Source of the DNA: Gonatopus flavifemur
Lineage: Eukaryota; Arthropoda; Insecta; Hymenoptera; Dryinidae
NCBI GenBank assembly: GCA_018340375.1
Contig: JAFFJZ010000004.1
Span: 44,742,001 to 44,806,000, forward strand
DNA: 64,000 nucleotides
Direction: 5' to 3'
Within the stretch, counting starts at the first letter, position 1. The number at the start of each line of letters is the position of its first letter. Position numbers and translations under genes: made by a program. Below, piece after piece: positions 21,761 to 34,475 of the stretch. Under the pieces are notes generated by a model. It made no database searches and had not been told where the DNA came from. It worked only from the letters and a program-made list of their open reading frames with translations.

Positions 21761-22206
21761 GAATGTCATGTGCAATCGATGTTCGATGCTACAACTTCAC
21801 GCTCAACTAAACAGTCATGAATGTCAAGCAATCAAAATTTTTGCTGCTTTGGGAAATTATTTCTGAAGACAACATTAACAACCTTCATAATATAACAAAA
21901 ACTTTTTTATTGTTGAATCGAATTCATATCGTTGTTCAGTAAAAATTATCATGCCCATTCCGCGGAATAGATGATTTGTGTGGTGGAATCAATTATGCGA
22001 CCATTCACTGTTTGGTACGAATAACAATGCTTGGATAATCGAATGAAATACAAGTTTAGTCAAATTAATTTGACTTGTTATGGTGACATGAACTGTATAT
22101 GCATTCGGTTTCTAATACTAAACATTTGGTCTGTCCATATTTCACTAAATCGTTATGTACAAGATACCATTGGTTTGATTGATATCACTATTCAGTTTTC
22201 TCCGTG

Positions 22207-23760
22207 CAGATCTTAATTCATAATTTGGATGAAGAAATTGAGAAAATGAGTTTTGAGCCATGATGAATTTTAAGTGAGTACTTATATGATAAAAATACAA
22301 TTGATGCGGAAATCCGTGATTACTAAATTGCCAATCCAAAGTTCCAATTAGTACTACGATGATTTGGCGATAAAGAGGAAAGAGAGAATTCCAACTGATT
22401 GGGCCAAAACTCTTATCGATTCAATATCATCTAATCGTTACTGCGCTGGGAAGGAGATTTAATCTTTCCATTCTGATTTTGATTGAATGACTTTTCCCTT
22501 CTCATTCACACAGTTGGAAAAAAGTTTACTCAAAAAAGTCGTGAATGATTTATATGGTATCATAATGTTTTTGGAGTTTGAATTGTTTATATAAACGATA
22601 CGAAAATTTAAACTTACAAAATCTGATAAATTATCGTCATTTATCTTCTCAGATTAATTCCTTGGAACTGGAAACATTATTCGAAGGATGTACTGTAAAA
22701 TTTTTGATTTTCAACAGCCAAGTATCCCGTTATTCGATCACTAATTCATTCCATCAAACGATTCAAACTTCAGCAACATGTATAATATGTGAAAATGACA
22801 TCACATCACATTAATGGAATACATTGGGATGGGTTCTAATTATCGAAACGTTGGTATAATAGATAACTGGTAGGTTTAGATTGATGTTATATCAAGATGA
22901 CATTCTAGGGGATCGATTCTAAACAATTTTGGATGTCAATCATTTCTAAGGGTGGATTTGACGCCATAGATTATAGTATGAAGAATACCGGGGTTGAGTG
23001 ATTTTCGCATGAATTTTGACGTTCATAGTTCGATTGGTGCAGACATCTTGTAGTTTTGGATTCAATAACATAGAATACAGATACAATCAATGATAGCTTG
23101 ATGAGAAGGTTAAATTATGTAGTAACGTTGTTTACCTGTTTGTTCTTGACATACCATCTTCCAGTTTTGAAGAGACACCCTTGTTGAAAATTGGACTGAT
23201 ATAACAAGTTTAATTTCTGCTGGTAACAAATATGCTTTCTTAGATATGTTGTAAAAGTAGAACAATAATGAATAAATGAGTGAACTATAAAATAACGAAT
23301 GAAAATACAGAATGATACATCACAGGAAAAAGAAAGCGGGTCGAGAAGTTTAGTATTGGGAGTTTTAAGGTCTACATCTCAAGGAATGATACACCACACT
23401 CAAATTGGAACACGGATGGATTTTTCGATATTTCAAGATATGGAAATTTCATATTTCATCTTATCTTTATTCAGGATAAGAAGCCGTAATCATTAGAGAC
23501 ATGGATTATTACCAGTTTGTGTGATAGCGTTCGTTACGTAAAGCGGCACACTGCAAAATGAAAACAATCTTCCTCAATAAAATAAACAAATATATAAATA
23601 AAGAAGTTGTGAAGGATTTGAAATTGAACATTTCGCTCCCCCCCTTGCGTTTTGAGCTGGATACGCCTATGATTTGCTTCGCATACAGCAATGATGCGAG
23701 AGATTTTGAGATCTAACTGTCCATAACTGATCAAGCATTCCTGTTAATAAGATCCACATC
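22207..23760. other. No gene seen
   Basis: AT-rich sequence, short frames, no motifs. Confidence 0.4.
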
Positions 23761-23764
23761 ATAG

Positions 23765-23990
23765 CAGCACAGTCCGAGAAGAATTCTTGAAAAATTCATG
23801 AAGAACTCCACTGGTTAATGTATTGACACAAATCAGTCATGTCAGCACAGTATAGTCCACTGTGAAGACACCCCAACCAACATTCCAGTCCCAGATGAAT
23901 TCATAAGGAATTCTTGTTGAGCTGATTGTGTTCTTTATAAATTTAAAAAAAATTCTTCTGAGTCTGTGTGCTGTGAGGGACGTCTGATGT
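23765..23990. repeat. Imperfect hairpin repeat
   Basis: GCACAGTCCGAGAAGAATTC near 23768 faces a diverged complement ending TTCTGAGTCTGTGTGCTG near 23983. Arms are about 45 bp. Possibly an old MITE. Confidence 0.4.
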
Positions 23991-24764
23991 GTCAATGCAG
24001 TAACTAGTGGTGTTAGATTCTTCACCATAGGTGATCGTGTTTCTTTTGTTTTCATAATACGAGCCAGGCTTATCAGATAAAGTATTCATAAGGATAGGGT
24101 TTTCTCTGTGTGTATATCGATGGAACTTGTTTTTTAACCAGAACAAATTGCAATGAATTCGTTAATCCATGTAAATTATCCAATTCTTGTCATATCACAT
24201 CCGATAGGTGTTTTTAACTCAGGTGAATTAATTCAGGTGAGTACGGAAGTTGTAGAAATTCGGGTAGGATTCGCATCAAGTGCTAAGCCAGAAACTGCTG
24301 ATCTTTGGATTTATGATTGGATGACTGGCTAATTTGGTCAACTGATAATTGTATCATCTTACACATTATGCACAATTCAACCAAATACGAAAATAATAAA
24401 AGTTCAATATGACTGTTCTCATCTTTCAACACCCAATCAACAATTGTAATATACTGTGAGTGAAACTGACTTCAAACATTGGAAGGAAAATTGAAAATGT
24501 GTTTGTATAGAATATTCGTTCATAATCATTCCAAACAGCAAACAAGGTTCACTACAGGATTTTCAGAAGAGAATCCTGAGTAAAAATGACCCCTATATAA
24601 TCCCCTATATAAATCATATATGATCTCAGCCATATATGTGCTTCCTATTGAATCCATATATGTTCCCTATATGATACATATATGGATCATATATGCATTC
24701 ACATATCCTCCCATACATTGATTCAAACACCTTCATACATGAATTCAGATATTTTCATACACAC

Positions 24765-24955
24765 CCACCCAGCACAAAAAAAAATTCCTGCAGAGTTTAC
24801 TTTTACAAATGTTGGATGAGCTTGGCCAGAATCACTTCGAGTGGAAGAAAACCTGCTTCGAAGTCGATTATTAGAAAGTTTCCCCAGTGGGGATTGAACC
24901 CGGGTTCTGCGGGTGAGAGTCAAGGCTTCTATCACATGAGCGAATCTCCGAGATG
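24765..24955 (-). repeat. tRNA-derived SINE
   Basis: On the minus strand, TTCGCTCATGTGATAG (24929-24944) is A-box-like and CGGGTTCAATCC (24891-24902) is B-box-like. A body of about 120 bp follows, ending with a T-run and GTGCTGGG near 24775. Confidence 0.65.
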
Positions 24956-25339
24956 AAGACACCACTCTCAAAGTGCCATTTACTGTAATCATCGTGATGG
25001 GAGTTTGAAAAATTCGTTTTCGTGAAATATAGATTCATCGGTTCAGAATCTTCTGAAATGAAGAATGAATTGCACTTGAGAGGAACGTATTTTGAAAAGT
25101 GCCCCTCCAAAATTTACAAAGTGTTGGAGTGAATTCATGAAAAATTTTCAAAATTTGTTTCCGTGGTGTATAGACCAATCGATTCAGAATCTTCTGAAAC
25201 AAAGAGTGAATAGGTCGTGGGAGAGGCGTTTAGATATTCCCTTTTAATCACATTTCACCAATAATGAAAAAATATTGCATACATGAAATTGAAATCATAT
25301 ATGAATTTTCATAACCACAAACAATTTGAATATCATATC

Positions 25340-25592
25340 GTCGGTACTATGACAGAACCTCGTATCTTGATTTTCGACGGTTTGGTGATTCCATCGGACA
25401 AATGGTCAGCACATGCTAATACACATATGAACGAGACTTTTCAAAACAAAGAGGCCTTCGATTATTGTTGAGTGAACATAATTGATCACATATAACTTGA
25501 TTATATGTGTATTTAGTGTGTACTCATTATATTTCCGATGGAACCTCGACACTGTCGAAAATCGAGATACGAGGTTTTGCCATAGTACCGAC
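25340..25592. repeat. Inverted repeat pair, about 40-bp arms
   Basis: Left arm GTCGGTACTATGACAGAACC with CGTATCTTGATTTTCGAC; right arm is its complement, with a few changes, ending GCCATAGTACCGAC at about 25592. The loop is about 175 bp. Confidence 0.7.
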
Positions 25593-25767
25593 GGTATAAT
25601 ATGGAATGGCAATGAAAATCATATGTGGAACAACTTCATGCAGCATAACATATATGGGAGAAGACTCCATATATGACTGAATATTCAAACCATATATAAT
25701 CAAATCTTCATATGTGACTGATATATGAATTATATAGGGGTCATATATGGATTATATAGGACTCATA

Positions 25768-26019
25768 CACTGAGAGAAGAGTTTATTTTTATTTAATAAA
25801 TTTTGTTTTGGATACGGCGAAATAAATATTTATTACGTACAAACACAACTCATTATCCTCAGATAAGGTTTAATACCAGTTGAAAAATTTCATATGAAGT
25901 TTTGTAACAGTTAATCAACTTCATTTATAGTTATTAGGCCAAGTTTACGTGGAAAAAATATTTATTCCGCCGTATCCAAAGTAAGCTTTATCAAATACAA
26001 ATAAACTCTTCTCTCAGTG
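25768..26019. mobile_element. MITE with CACTGAGAGAAGAG ends
   Basis: Terminal inverted repeats of about 65 bp begin CACTGAGAGAAGAGTTTAT and include GGATACGGCG. The element is 252 bp, with TA on both sides (25766-25767, 26020-26021), as for mariner/Tc1-type MITEs. A fragment of the same end occurs at 9329. Confidence 0.85.
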
Positions 26020-26557
26020 TATATGTTACTTGTGATTCATATATGATTTATGTAGGTTCACATATGATTTATTTTCATTAGGGATTATGCTCAACTGGAA
26101 TTCTTGAATTTCCAAAGAGATTGTTAAGAAACTCCCATTTGTACGTATGGTAAAGTTTTTCTCAAATCTTCTACGAATTCTGTACGGGTAAATAAATCTT
26201 TCACCGAAAATTCGACCGTGATTTTTCTACATTGAAAAAATATGTATAGTCCTTATAATGATACTCTGTGTTCGTTAAAACTACTTGAAAAGAAGGGCGA
26301 ACGCATCATTACGATAGCAAAACATACCTAATTTAACGATTCATATGACTCAGGGATAAATTTGTATCGTTGTAGGATGAATACCTGATCATTATGATTA
26401 CTATGTTATCCCTGTAACAACAATGCGTTCATCTTCTGTATTAAATAGTAGAGATCGACCGAAATATTTTGTCAAAAATGAACAGAATCGAAGTTGAAAC
26501 AATTGGTTTCAAATAAAACTTGAAATTGAAGGTGAATGTTTAGACGAGCTTCCTGAT

Positions 26558-26657
26558 ATTGCAATTATCATACTTATCGTCACGTATCAATATAATTAAC
26601 TGAAATTCCGATTTTTGGCTTATATCAATATGTGATGATAAGTACGATAATTGCAAT
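26558..26657. repeat. 100-bp hairpin
   Basis: ATTGCAATTATCATACTTATCG at 26558 faces GATAAGTACGATAATTGCAAT ending 26657. Arms are about 37 bp around a short loop. Confidence 0.75.
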
Positions 26658-27177
26658 GTAGGGATGAGCAGCCTCGATTACTTTTTGTTCTTGAAGTATT
26701 TTTTCTTGTCAAGAAGTTTCAAATTTGATGCCTAAAATCTCTATTTTATGAGCAAAAAATTGATAGACAAAAGTACTTTGAGCACAAAGAATAATTGAGG
26801 CTACCTACTCTCTATTGCAATGTTATGGGGCTTGTCTAAACTTTCACTGTAGGTCACTTGATTTCAAATCCAAGTTTTATTCTATACCAATTGTCTCCAC
26901 TCCAATTTTAGTTATTTCTGGTAACAATTCATTAAATTGCTTTAGATTCTGAAGATGGCTCGAAAGCTTGATCCAAAACGATAATATAAGTTTGATCGGC
27001 GCATTTGTTTATATATGGACAGAAACTTTTGGTCGATCTCTCTTGAATAATGACAAGAATGCATCTTCAAAAGAATTATAACTTCACACCAGTGTATGCT
27101 ATCTGGAATGCAGAATGACAAGGCGTTGTTATAACAAAAACTGTTCTTTCTTCCCTTTCTTTCTCATGAATTTCAAC

Positions 27178-27340
27178 TACGCGGAGAGAAATTCATTTGG
27201 GAAGATCACCATCTTATACGTAAACTAGAACTATTAGGAAAAATCAAACAATAAATTATAACATGACTCCTAATCATTCATTCAATAGTTCTAGGGTCCA
27301 AATGAATGGCAATCTTCCCAAATAAATTTATCTACGTGTA
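27178..27340. repeat. Hairpin MITE-like repeat
   Basis: ACGCGGAGAGAAATTCATTTG with GGGAAGATC at the left faces GATCTTCCC-like and AAATTTATCTACGTG sequence at the right. An inner CTAGAACTATT/AATAGTTCTAG pair supports the fold. Confidence 0.6.
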
Positions 27341-30300
27341 ACCTAAATCAAACCAAATTAACCAATTTTTCACGAATCAAGTAGAATAGTCTGAAGCAGC
27401 AACAGACGTTCAAAGTATATACGGAATAGAAACGTTCGTAGATGGATGAATGAGATACGAAGAACATAGAATGAACGTTTATAGAATATTCAAATGAGAC
27501 TGTTTTAAATATACTTGGAACGTACATAGTACATTCGAAATGTACGATATTCATTTGATCGACGTTCGATTGACGTACCGTGGTATACTTGAGTACATAC
27601 ATACGTTCGATGAATATGCATAGCACCTATGAAACGGTCTCTTTGGAATGTGCATAGAACATACTTCGAATATTTGAAGAACATTCATAGTATATTCTGG
27701 TGCTGCTTGGGGTTATTTCTTGAAAGCCAATGGGTCAATTTTCTGTACGTATTCACATCAAGGATATAACTTTTGAGTATTCATGCATGGAGAACAAAAA
27801 TTCAAAATTTTAATGAGTAGATATAAAACCATTCTGTCACTTGTAACGAGTATGATTTTTGTGGTATATTTTCCTAATATTATTAAAATGTTCATACTTT
27901 GAAAGGGATATTTCATTGAAACAGTTGAAGTTGGCCGTTGTAAGTCGTATGGTTAATATTTGGGTAACAAACAAATCACTGCATCAGCTGCGTTTCTCAT
28001 GGCAAATGAATTTCAATGACAGCTACAATGTTAACTCAAGCCACGCCAATGGTGATCTCAGTCAATGCGTTTTCCTCACCACTCGGAATTTATTTCCACA
28101 CTGCAGTTCTGATGTATTCATAAGATATTTCCAATGAGCTTATAATAGCATTCTTAAAGAACATTCTGACGATTGATTCTTGATGGACTTGTGAATTAGA
28201 ACAAAACAGGAATGGGCAAGAATGTACTCCGCCAAACACAAAGTGAAAAGTATAATTATACTCAATACTTCATTTGTTACAGAACATCAAATATAATTGT
28301 GCTCTGTAATCTAACTCTTTTAGAGTATCAAATACAATACCAATCGAGGCTTTCTTTACTTTCAAGTACAAAATAGAATTGTACTTCCACTATTTAGGAA
28401 TTTGAAATACAAAAGCTAATTGTAATTCCCATTTCAAAAGAGAGGAGTAAAGATTACAATACGAACGCGTACTTGCGCTTTGAAGGTGTATGAGGCAATT
28501 TGTATTTTATGTCTCAATATTGAGAAGAAAAGAGTGGCAAAATACATGATCATGGAATAAACATTGTGTTAAAAATTATATCTTTTTATCGATCTATCAA
28601 TATAATACGAGAGTCTATCTTTAATTTTTGAAATTAATATCAATACGGTTACATGGTTATTAATTGTAGCTTGAATTTGGCCACGAACATGAATATACAA
28701 CAAATAGGGTGATCCCTAACCATTCTTCATTAGTTGATCGTTTTCGAATTCTTACCATAAATCAAATAGTCTTCTACACAAAAACCAATGTATGTTCCGA
28801 AAAAATTATAATCTTAATCGAATTTAAAACATCGAATGTCTGAGAGTGTCATGAAACTATGTGTAAAATAAACAATTCTTATTTTATGAACTTAGCTTAC
28901 AGTTTCATGCAGTCATTATACTATTGCAAAGAATCTCATCCTCGTCTTATATTCAAACGGAAAATAGGTACAGAATGAATTTGAATGAATTCTTTATTTT
29001 GCTGTTGCAAGAAAACAGAGTATATTCGTATTTGTAATTCGATTACATACGAGTGAAAAATGAATTTGTAATATATGTAACATTCAACTGTCGAATACAA
29101 GATACATTTATAATTGTTACTCTGTAGATGTGTGAAATATCGAGTGAATTTGTATTCATTACTTTTCCATCAGAATATCACTGAGTGAATTTGTATTCCG
29201 TACCCTTTACTGTAATGGAGTCAAAAATTATTTGAGGCTGCCCATCCCTGGAGAAAAATCTGAATTGGACCATAAAAATTCATTATGAATTTTTTCGGAA
29301 CTGTCTTAACTATCTGAAAAAGTTGATTTTTACAAACTTATGCCGTGGGGAATATGATGAGTAGTTTTACAATCTTGAAATATCGAAATTTCCAACGAAG
29401 CAATACGTGCAGTTTTGTGAACATTTCATATATTTTGGGGTTGAAGAGTTTTCAAAAGTATGATTCAACATCAAATTTGCAGAGCGAATTTCTAATGTTC
29501 ACTCTTATATTATGTCAGAAGTCATTCTGAATAAACCGAAATAATCTAGTAGCATGCAAGTGATAATTGCAGGTTTCTCGACATATTATTGAAAATAAAA
29601 CGTATTGCGGTTACTTTGAATTAAAAATGAAGTCTTCAAGAACTTAAAGATCTAGGGGCAAGTTCTGTAGAAATTCTACGTGAATCAATTTCACATTCAT
29701 AGAATTCATTCTGAATTCATTCATACTATCACGACGCTGATTATTTGAAAATTCTTGAGGAAATTTTCCTGAATCCAAATTGATTATGCATCCAGATCCA
29801 TTGTTGGAAATTCGTTCAAATTTTTAGCCATTCCTTTGATATGCTCGTGAATTGAATTCCCAAATTCCAATCACTGAAGACAATATGTTCATAAGTGATT
29901 TGAACTTCCATAACTGTTGTATTATAATATACTTCTGAGTATGAATGAATAAACAGTGACTTGATTTAAATGCAATTAGGAATTTAATTTTTCATCTTCA
30001 CGAGTGATGAAATTTCCACAGTGTCATATTCTGAGAAATTAACTTTCGATTGGTATGAAATCATGACTGAGCAGTTGAGGATTTTTTGAATACTGATATT
30101 AGAAAACTACACCACAAATTGAGAAGAACACAATCATGACAGAAAAAAGAAAACACCGAAATGATGAAAACCAATGATATTTTCATATGACATGTTTGAC
30201 CAGTAGACTTTTTTATCCGTATTCGTCAGTTCAAAAAAAATATTCATATTTTTGCGTGTAAAATCACTCTCGATTGGTAACTAAGTTCTTTTCGGGGTCC

Positions 30301-30360
30301 GATGATATTCTCAGGAAAAATGATGAGAAACGATTTGAAGAGAAATAATTATTTTGTGGT
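27341..30360. other. No convincing gene
   Basis: AT-rich. 27390-27700 is rich in GAACATAGAA/ACGTTC words, a degraded simple repeat. Frames of up to 92 codons here have no recognisable motif. Confidence 0.4.
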
Positions 30361-30384
30361 AAAATGAAGAAATACAATTTCATC

Positions 30385-30620
30385 ATTGATAACACGTCTA
30401 ACCGTCGGACGTAGTTTTCTACGGGAGTTCGGCGCGCGACTGTGCTACTGGAGCCACCCCGGGCCACTATCAACCCTCTTATGGTTTCTCTCTGCCCTCC
30501 TCATTTCGTCCCTTTTGCCCCTTCCTTCGCTCATCCTATCTCACTTCGATTCGCATTATTCCCGCGTTTTTACAAACTCTCCAAAGTATGCGTTATTTTT
30601 TCATTCCCGTACCTTCTAAT
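30385..30620. other. GC-rich island of unknown origin
   Basis: A sharp rise in GC (CGTCGGACG, GGCGCGCG, CCACCCCGGGCC) interrupts AT-rich surroundings, then changes into a CT-rich run on this strand. It may be the 5' region of an element on the minus strand, or a fragment of one. No domain is visible. Confidence 0.4.
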
Positions 30621-30986
30621 TACAACAAATAGCCCAAGGTATGAATACCCCAATGATGCGCACTTCTATGTATTAGCGATACACGATTGCATCAAAATTT
30701 ATTTATCTTATTATTTGATTAATAGAATTCTTCGAACTCAATATGCTTGGTTTTGAACAATATAATATTCAATCAAAATAAATGCGTATGAAGCCTGAAA
30801 TGATCATCAGGACGACATCATGTGGATATGCGTGCGGTGTGTGAGATAACAGGGGGCGCATATCAAGCTGACATCTTCATTTCTATATCAGGTGCACATT
30901 TTTATCCAATATGTTCAAAATTTTATTTCCTCAAATCCGTATACATAAGAAAGTTCCATACTCAAAAGCAGGTACGTTTGAATATG

Positions 30987-31218
30987 TACTGTAGAAAATT
31001 TTCTGAAAATTCAGACCGTTTCTGTAATTTTTTATAGGAACAGGTCTGAATTATTAGGGAGTTCTGATGAATATTCAGATTTATTCTGAATATTGAGAAT
31101 AATATGGATGAGTGTTCAGAATACATCTGTGAATTCAGGGAAAATTCCTGATAGTTCAGATCTGTTGCTGTAAAAAATTGCAGAAACGGTCTAAATTTTC
31201 AAAAAATGTTTTACAGTC
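30987..31218. repeat. Hairpin MITE-like repeat with GACCGTTTCTG arms
   Basis: CTGTAGAAAATTTTCTGAAA and CAGACCGTTTCTGTAATTTT at the left face complements ending TTTTACAG at 31216. Arms are about 75 bp. Confidence 0.7.
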
Positions 31219-31547
31219 TGGTTCTTTACCCGAACATTTCGCCCCAGATATGGTGATTTATGAATGATTGCAATATGTTGATAGTTTTATGACATCTTAA
31301 AATTCCTCGAAAGATTATGCATGAAATCTTCCGAATCATCATCAAATAGCAATCATAAACATAGTGATACTTTGATTGGGAAATCACCATTCTTTGAAAA
31401 CATCTGGATACCCCCACCATCATTTGAATTGGATGTAGAGTTCTTCATTGTTCGACGCTCTCACTCTCAAGTAAAATACTACAGCAATGATGTTTCCTGG
31501 ATGTTTAGTGTAACGTTTTTAAAGAATAATGCAAGGTAAAAAAATTG

Positions 31548-32142
31548 GAAAAAAAAGATGTGAAATCAATGTGAGACACCAAGTACATTCGGTTTTCACA
31601 TGGTATTCGAACTATCCTTGGTATATTTTCAAATGATATTCATTTTTATGAACATTTTTTCTTGAAATTATAAAATAGAGTAGAAGGAAAATTATATTCA
31701 CTCATTCCACGTCCTAGAAACAGTGCTGAGTTATTCTCAACCAAACGTGTTCGTTGTGTCTGATAGGTTTCGAAACCCGGAACACTTGGTGCGGCCGATG
31801 ACGTGAGTTTTGAGGCCTGAGTGTATTCCAACAAATTTGTTGATAGTATGAGAACGGAAAGTTACCTAATAAAATGTTCATCGGCCACGCCAAGTGTTCC
31901 ACAACAGCGTGGGTTTCGAAACCTATCACAGATAACGAATACGTTTGATTTAGAATAACTCAGCACTGCTACTAGTATGTGGAATGAGTAGATCTAATTT
32001 TTGTATTAATCTATTTCATAATTCCAAGGGAAAATGTTTATGAGTATAAATATAATTTGTGAATATACCAAAAATAGTTCAAATACGATGTGAAGGCCGA
32101 GTGTACTTGGTGCCCCACATTGATTTCGCATCTTCTTTTTTC
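31548..32142. mobile_element. Foldback element, about 250-bp arms
   Basis: The left arm (31548-31805) and right arm (31875-32142) are imperfect complements along their length. Shared words include GAAATCAATGTG, CACCAAGTACA, CAGTGCTGAGTTATTCT, GATAGGTTTCGAAACCC and GGAACACTTGG. The loop is about 70 bp. No coding capacity. Confidence 0.78.
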
Positions 32143-32199
32143 GAATCAGGCGCATCTTGTATGTTTTCAAAAATTTTTTCGTACGTTTTGACCACATTT

Positions 32200-32530
32200 G
32201 TATGTACTTGGGATTGTTTTTTCCCCATTTCTGAAGTTTTTTATTGAGATTTCACTTGTTTTCCTGAGTTTCATAATATTTCGCAATATCCATACTCTCT
32301 AATTACTCTATTCTTCAATTAATATCTACATTTTTGATTCTCCTCAGTTTCAGATAATTCTTCTCTTAAATAACAATGATTATGAATACCTATTCTTATA
32401 TATATTTCTACTCTCACAGTGCCTCATTTTCAACTACATATTGAGAAGATGGGAGAAATATACTGTTGGATAGGATTTTTTCCATTCTCAATACATGTTC
32501 ACGAATGAAGATCCGTGAGGATGCAAATAT
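32200..32530 (+). repeat. Diverged direct repeat, first copy
   Basis: Words ATACCTATTCTTA, TTTCTACT, GAGAAG, TTGGATA and TTCTCAATACAT recur in the same order at 33760-33990. The two copies bracket the truncated RTE copy. Confidence 0.45.
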
Positions 32531-32888
32531 GTGAGAATAAAGCCATTCAACATTCATGATATTCCAGGTAGCACAGAGTCCATCGATGAATTCTTAACGA
32601 ACTTCTTGAGAACATTAGAGTATGAATGGAGTTTTTTTGAAAATGCTTGTCGAACTCCATGTTATCTGTGGTTCAAGAACAACAAATCAAATGAACAACA
32701 AAGAAAGAGGCATGATTATACACAAGAAAACAGGTTTGTGAGAAAAGAAATATCATCCAGCTTGAATAAAAAAAACAGCACATATAACTTTCGAGGAGAT
32801 CATTCTAGAATAAATCATATTCCCAGTCACACGAATGAGGTTTACTCATAGTTATTCTACAACAATCTCATGATTATAATTTTACTTA

Positions 32889-33685
32889 TTGAGATTTGCG
32901 GATGACGTAGCTATATTAGCTACGACTGGTGCTGAGTTAGAAAATAATCTCAACACTATGAAAACAATATTACTGGAAAACTATTGTATGAATATAAATG
33001 AGGACAAAACAAAATTCATGATTTGTACAACAGCGAAAACATCAAGGAGAACGGAAATAGAAATAGATGCAGAGACAATTCAGCAAGTGAAAGCATTTAA
33101 ATATCTAGGGAGCATAATTATAGAAAACGGTAAAAGCAAAAGAGATATAAGAGCAAGAATAGCACAGGGAAAAGAGGCTTTCCACCAAAAGAAACAGTTA
33201 CTATGCTTGAAGAATATTAGCTTAACAGTGAGGAAGAAATTCTTGAAGAGTTACGTTTGGAGCATAGCATTATATGGTCGCGAAACTTGGAAAATTGAAA
33301 AAACGGACCAAGAAAGACTTGAGGGTTTTAAAATGTGGTATTATAGGAGGATGCTCAAAATGAAGTGGATAGAGAGAGAGTGAAAAATGAGGAAGTACTT
33401 GAGAAGGTGAATGAAAAAATAAGTCTCTTGAGACAGGTCGTGAAAAGAAGAAGTAATCTCATACGACACACATTAAGGCATGATAGTTCCCTGAGAACAA
33501 TATTGGAAGAAAAAATGGATGATAAAACTCGCAAAGGTAGACCTGGATTAAGTTATATGAAGCAAATTATACAAGATAAGGGTTGTCGTAGATATGCAGA
33601 AATTAAGCGGTTAGCGGATAATTGACAGGGTTGGAGGATTTCATTAAACCAGTCATAAGACTGATTACTTCATGATGATGAATCT
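32889..33685 (+). pseudogene. 5'-truncated RTE retrotransposon copy (RT end and C-terminus)
   Basis: Sequence starts inside the reverse transcriptase at the FADD catalytic box and matches the near-complete RTE at 37433-40788 to its 3' end. It preserves KYLGSII, ARIAQGK, RKKFLKSYVWS and a C-terminal RRSNLIRHTLRH block. An extra GA in a GAGAGAGAG run near 33375 shifts the frame, and a TGA near 33623 replaces an Arg codon of the other copy. The 3' end is the same ATGATGATG-type tail after AGACTGATTACTTC. 5' truncation is typical of target-primed reverse transcription. Not functional. Confidence 0.85.
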
Positions 33686-33759
33686 CACTTATAATATATA
33701 TAATATTTTGTAATATGCTTGCTTCCAAGCACTTGATTTTTCATGGAATATTAATATTT

Positions 33760-33990
33760 TTATTTCTGTTTATTTTCAGAAAGTTCCCTAAAATACCATA
33801 TCTAATTATGAATATCTATTCCTACACATTTCTACTGTAACAGGCCTCCATTGTTGAGCATAATATAACAGTTCCTCATTTTTGAATACATGTTGAAAGG
33901 AGAAGAATTCGTGGTTGGATAAAATTTTTCCCATTTTCAACACATATTTGGGAATAAAAATCTGCAAGAGTGAGAATATGTGAATATGGA
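33760..33990 (+). repeat. Diverged direct repeat, second copy
   Basis: Second copy of the repeat at 32200-32530, after the RTE fragment. Confidence 0.45.
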
Positions 33991-34475
33991 AATATTCAAC
34001 GGAACATAATTGGAACTAAAGATAGAAGTTCGTAAGAATGGACATACAGTTCAGCTTGAATGAAACAACTGGAGAGATGAAAGTTTTGGAGAGTATATTT
34101 TAGAATGATTTCTATCTTCAGCGACATCAATCAGGTTGACTCAGTGATGTAAGCAATCAAGTTTCACCCACTCCATCAAGCCCTATCTGTATATAAATTC
34201 CACACACATAATGGAGCTGTCGACAAAAACAATTTCATAGTGTAGAGGCAAAATAATGATATTCTTTATTTGTTCTAATTCCATCGGAATTGTACAAAGG
34301 GGTTCGTTCGAGACCATGTATCACAAATATCTTATGCTAGTTCAACTTGAAAATTGAATGATTAATTAAAGATCGTATCCACAATATCAATTTGATTCCG
34401 ATTCAAGTTAAAGCACAAAAGCAGCTGTGAATATCAAATATTATCACTTTTTCACAGATTCGATAACAATGTATA

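Larger units (their letters stand above)
20897..22206. mobile_element. Element with CACGGAGAAAACTG ends, carrying nested insertions
   Basis: The left end at 20897 reads CACGGAGAAAACTGGAATAG and the right end at 22206 is its near complement, matching for about 22 bp. Inside are a hairpin MITE with similar CACGGAGA ends (21418-21663) and a tRNA-like SINE head (21672-21760). No transposase frame is present. Confidence 0.55.
24575..25765. mobile_element. Foldback element rich in CATATATG words
   Basis: The left arm (24580-24745) and right arm (25640-25762) share GACCCCTATATAAT and repeated CATATATG/ATATATGG words in opposite orientation. Within it are a SINE (24765-24955) and a second inverted pair, GTCGGTACTATGACAGAACC at 25340 against its complement ending near 25592. 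Confidence 0.55.
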
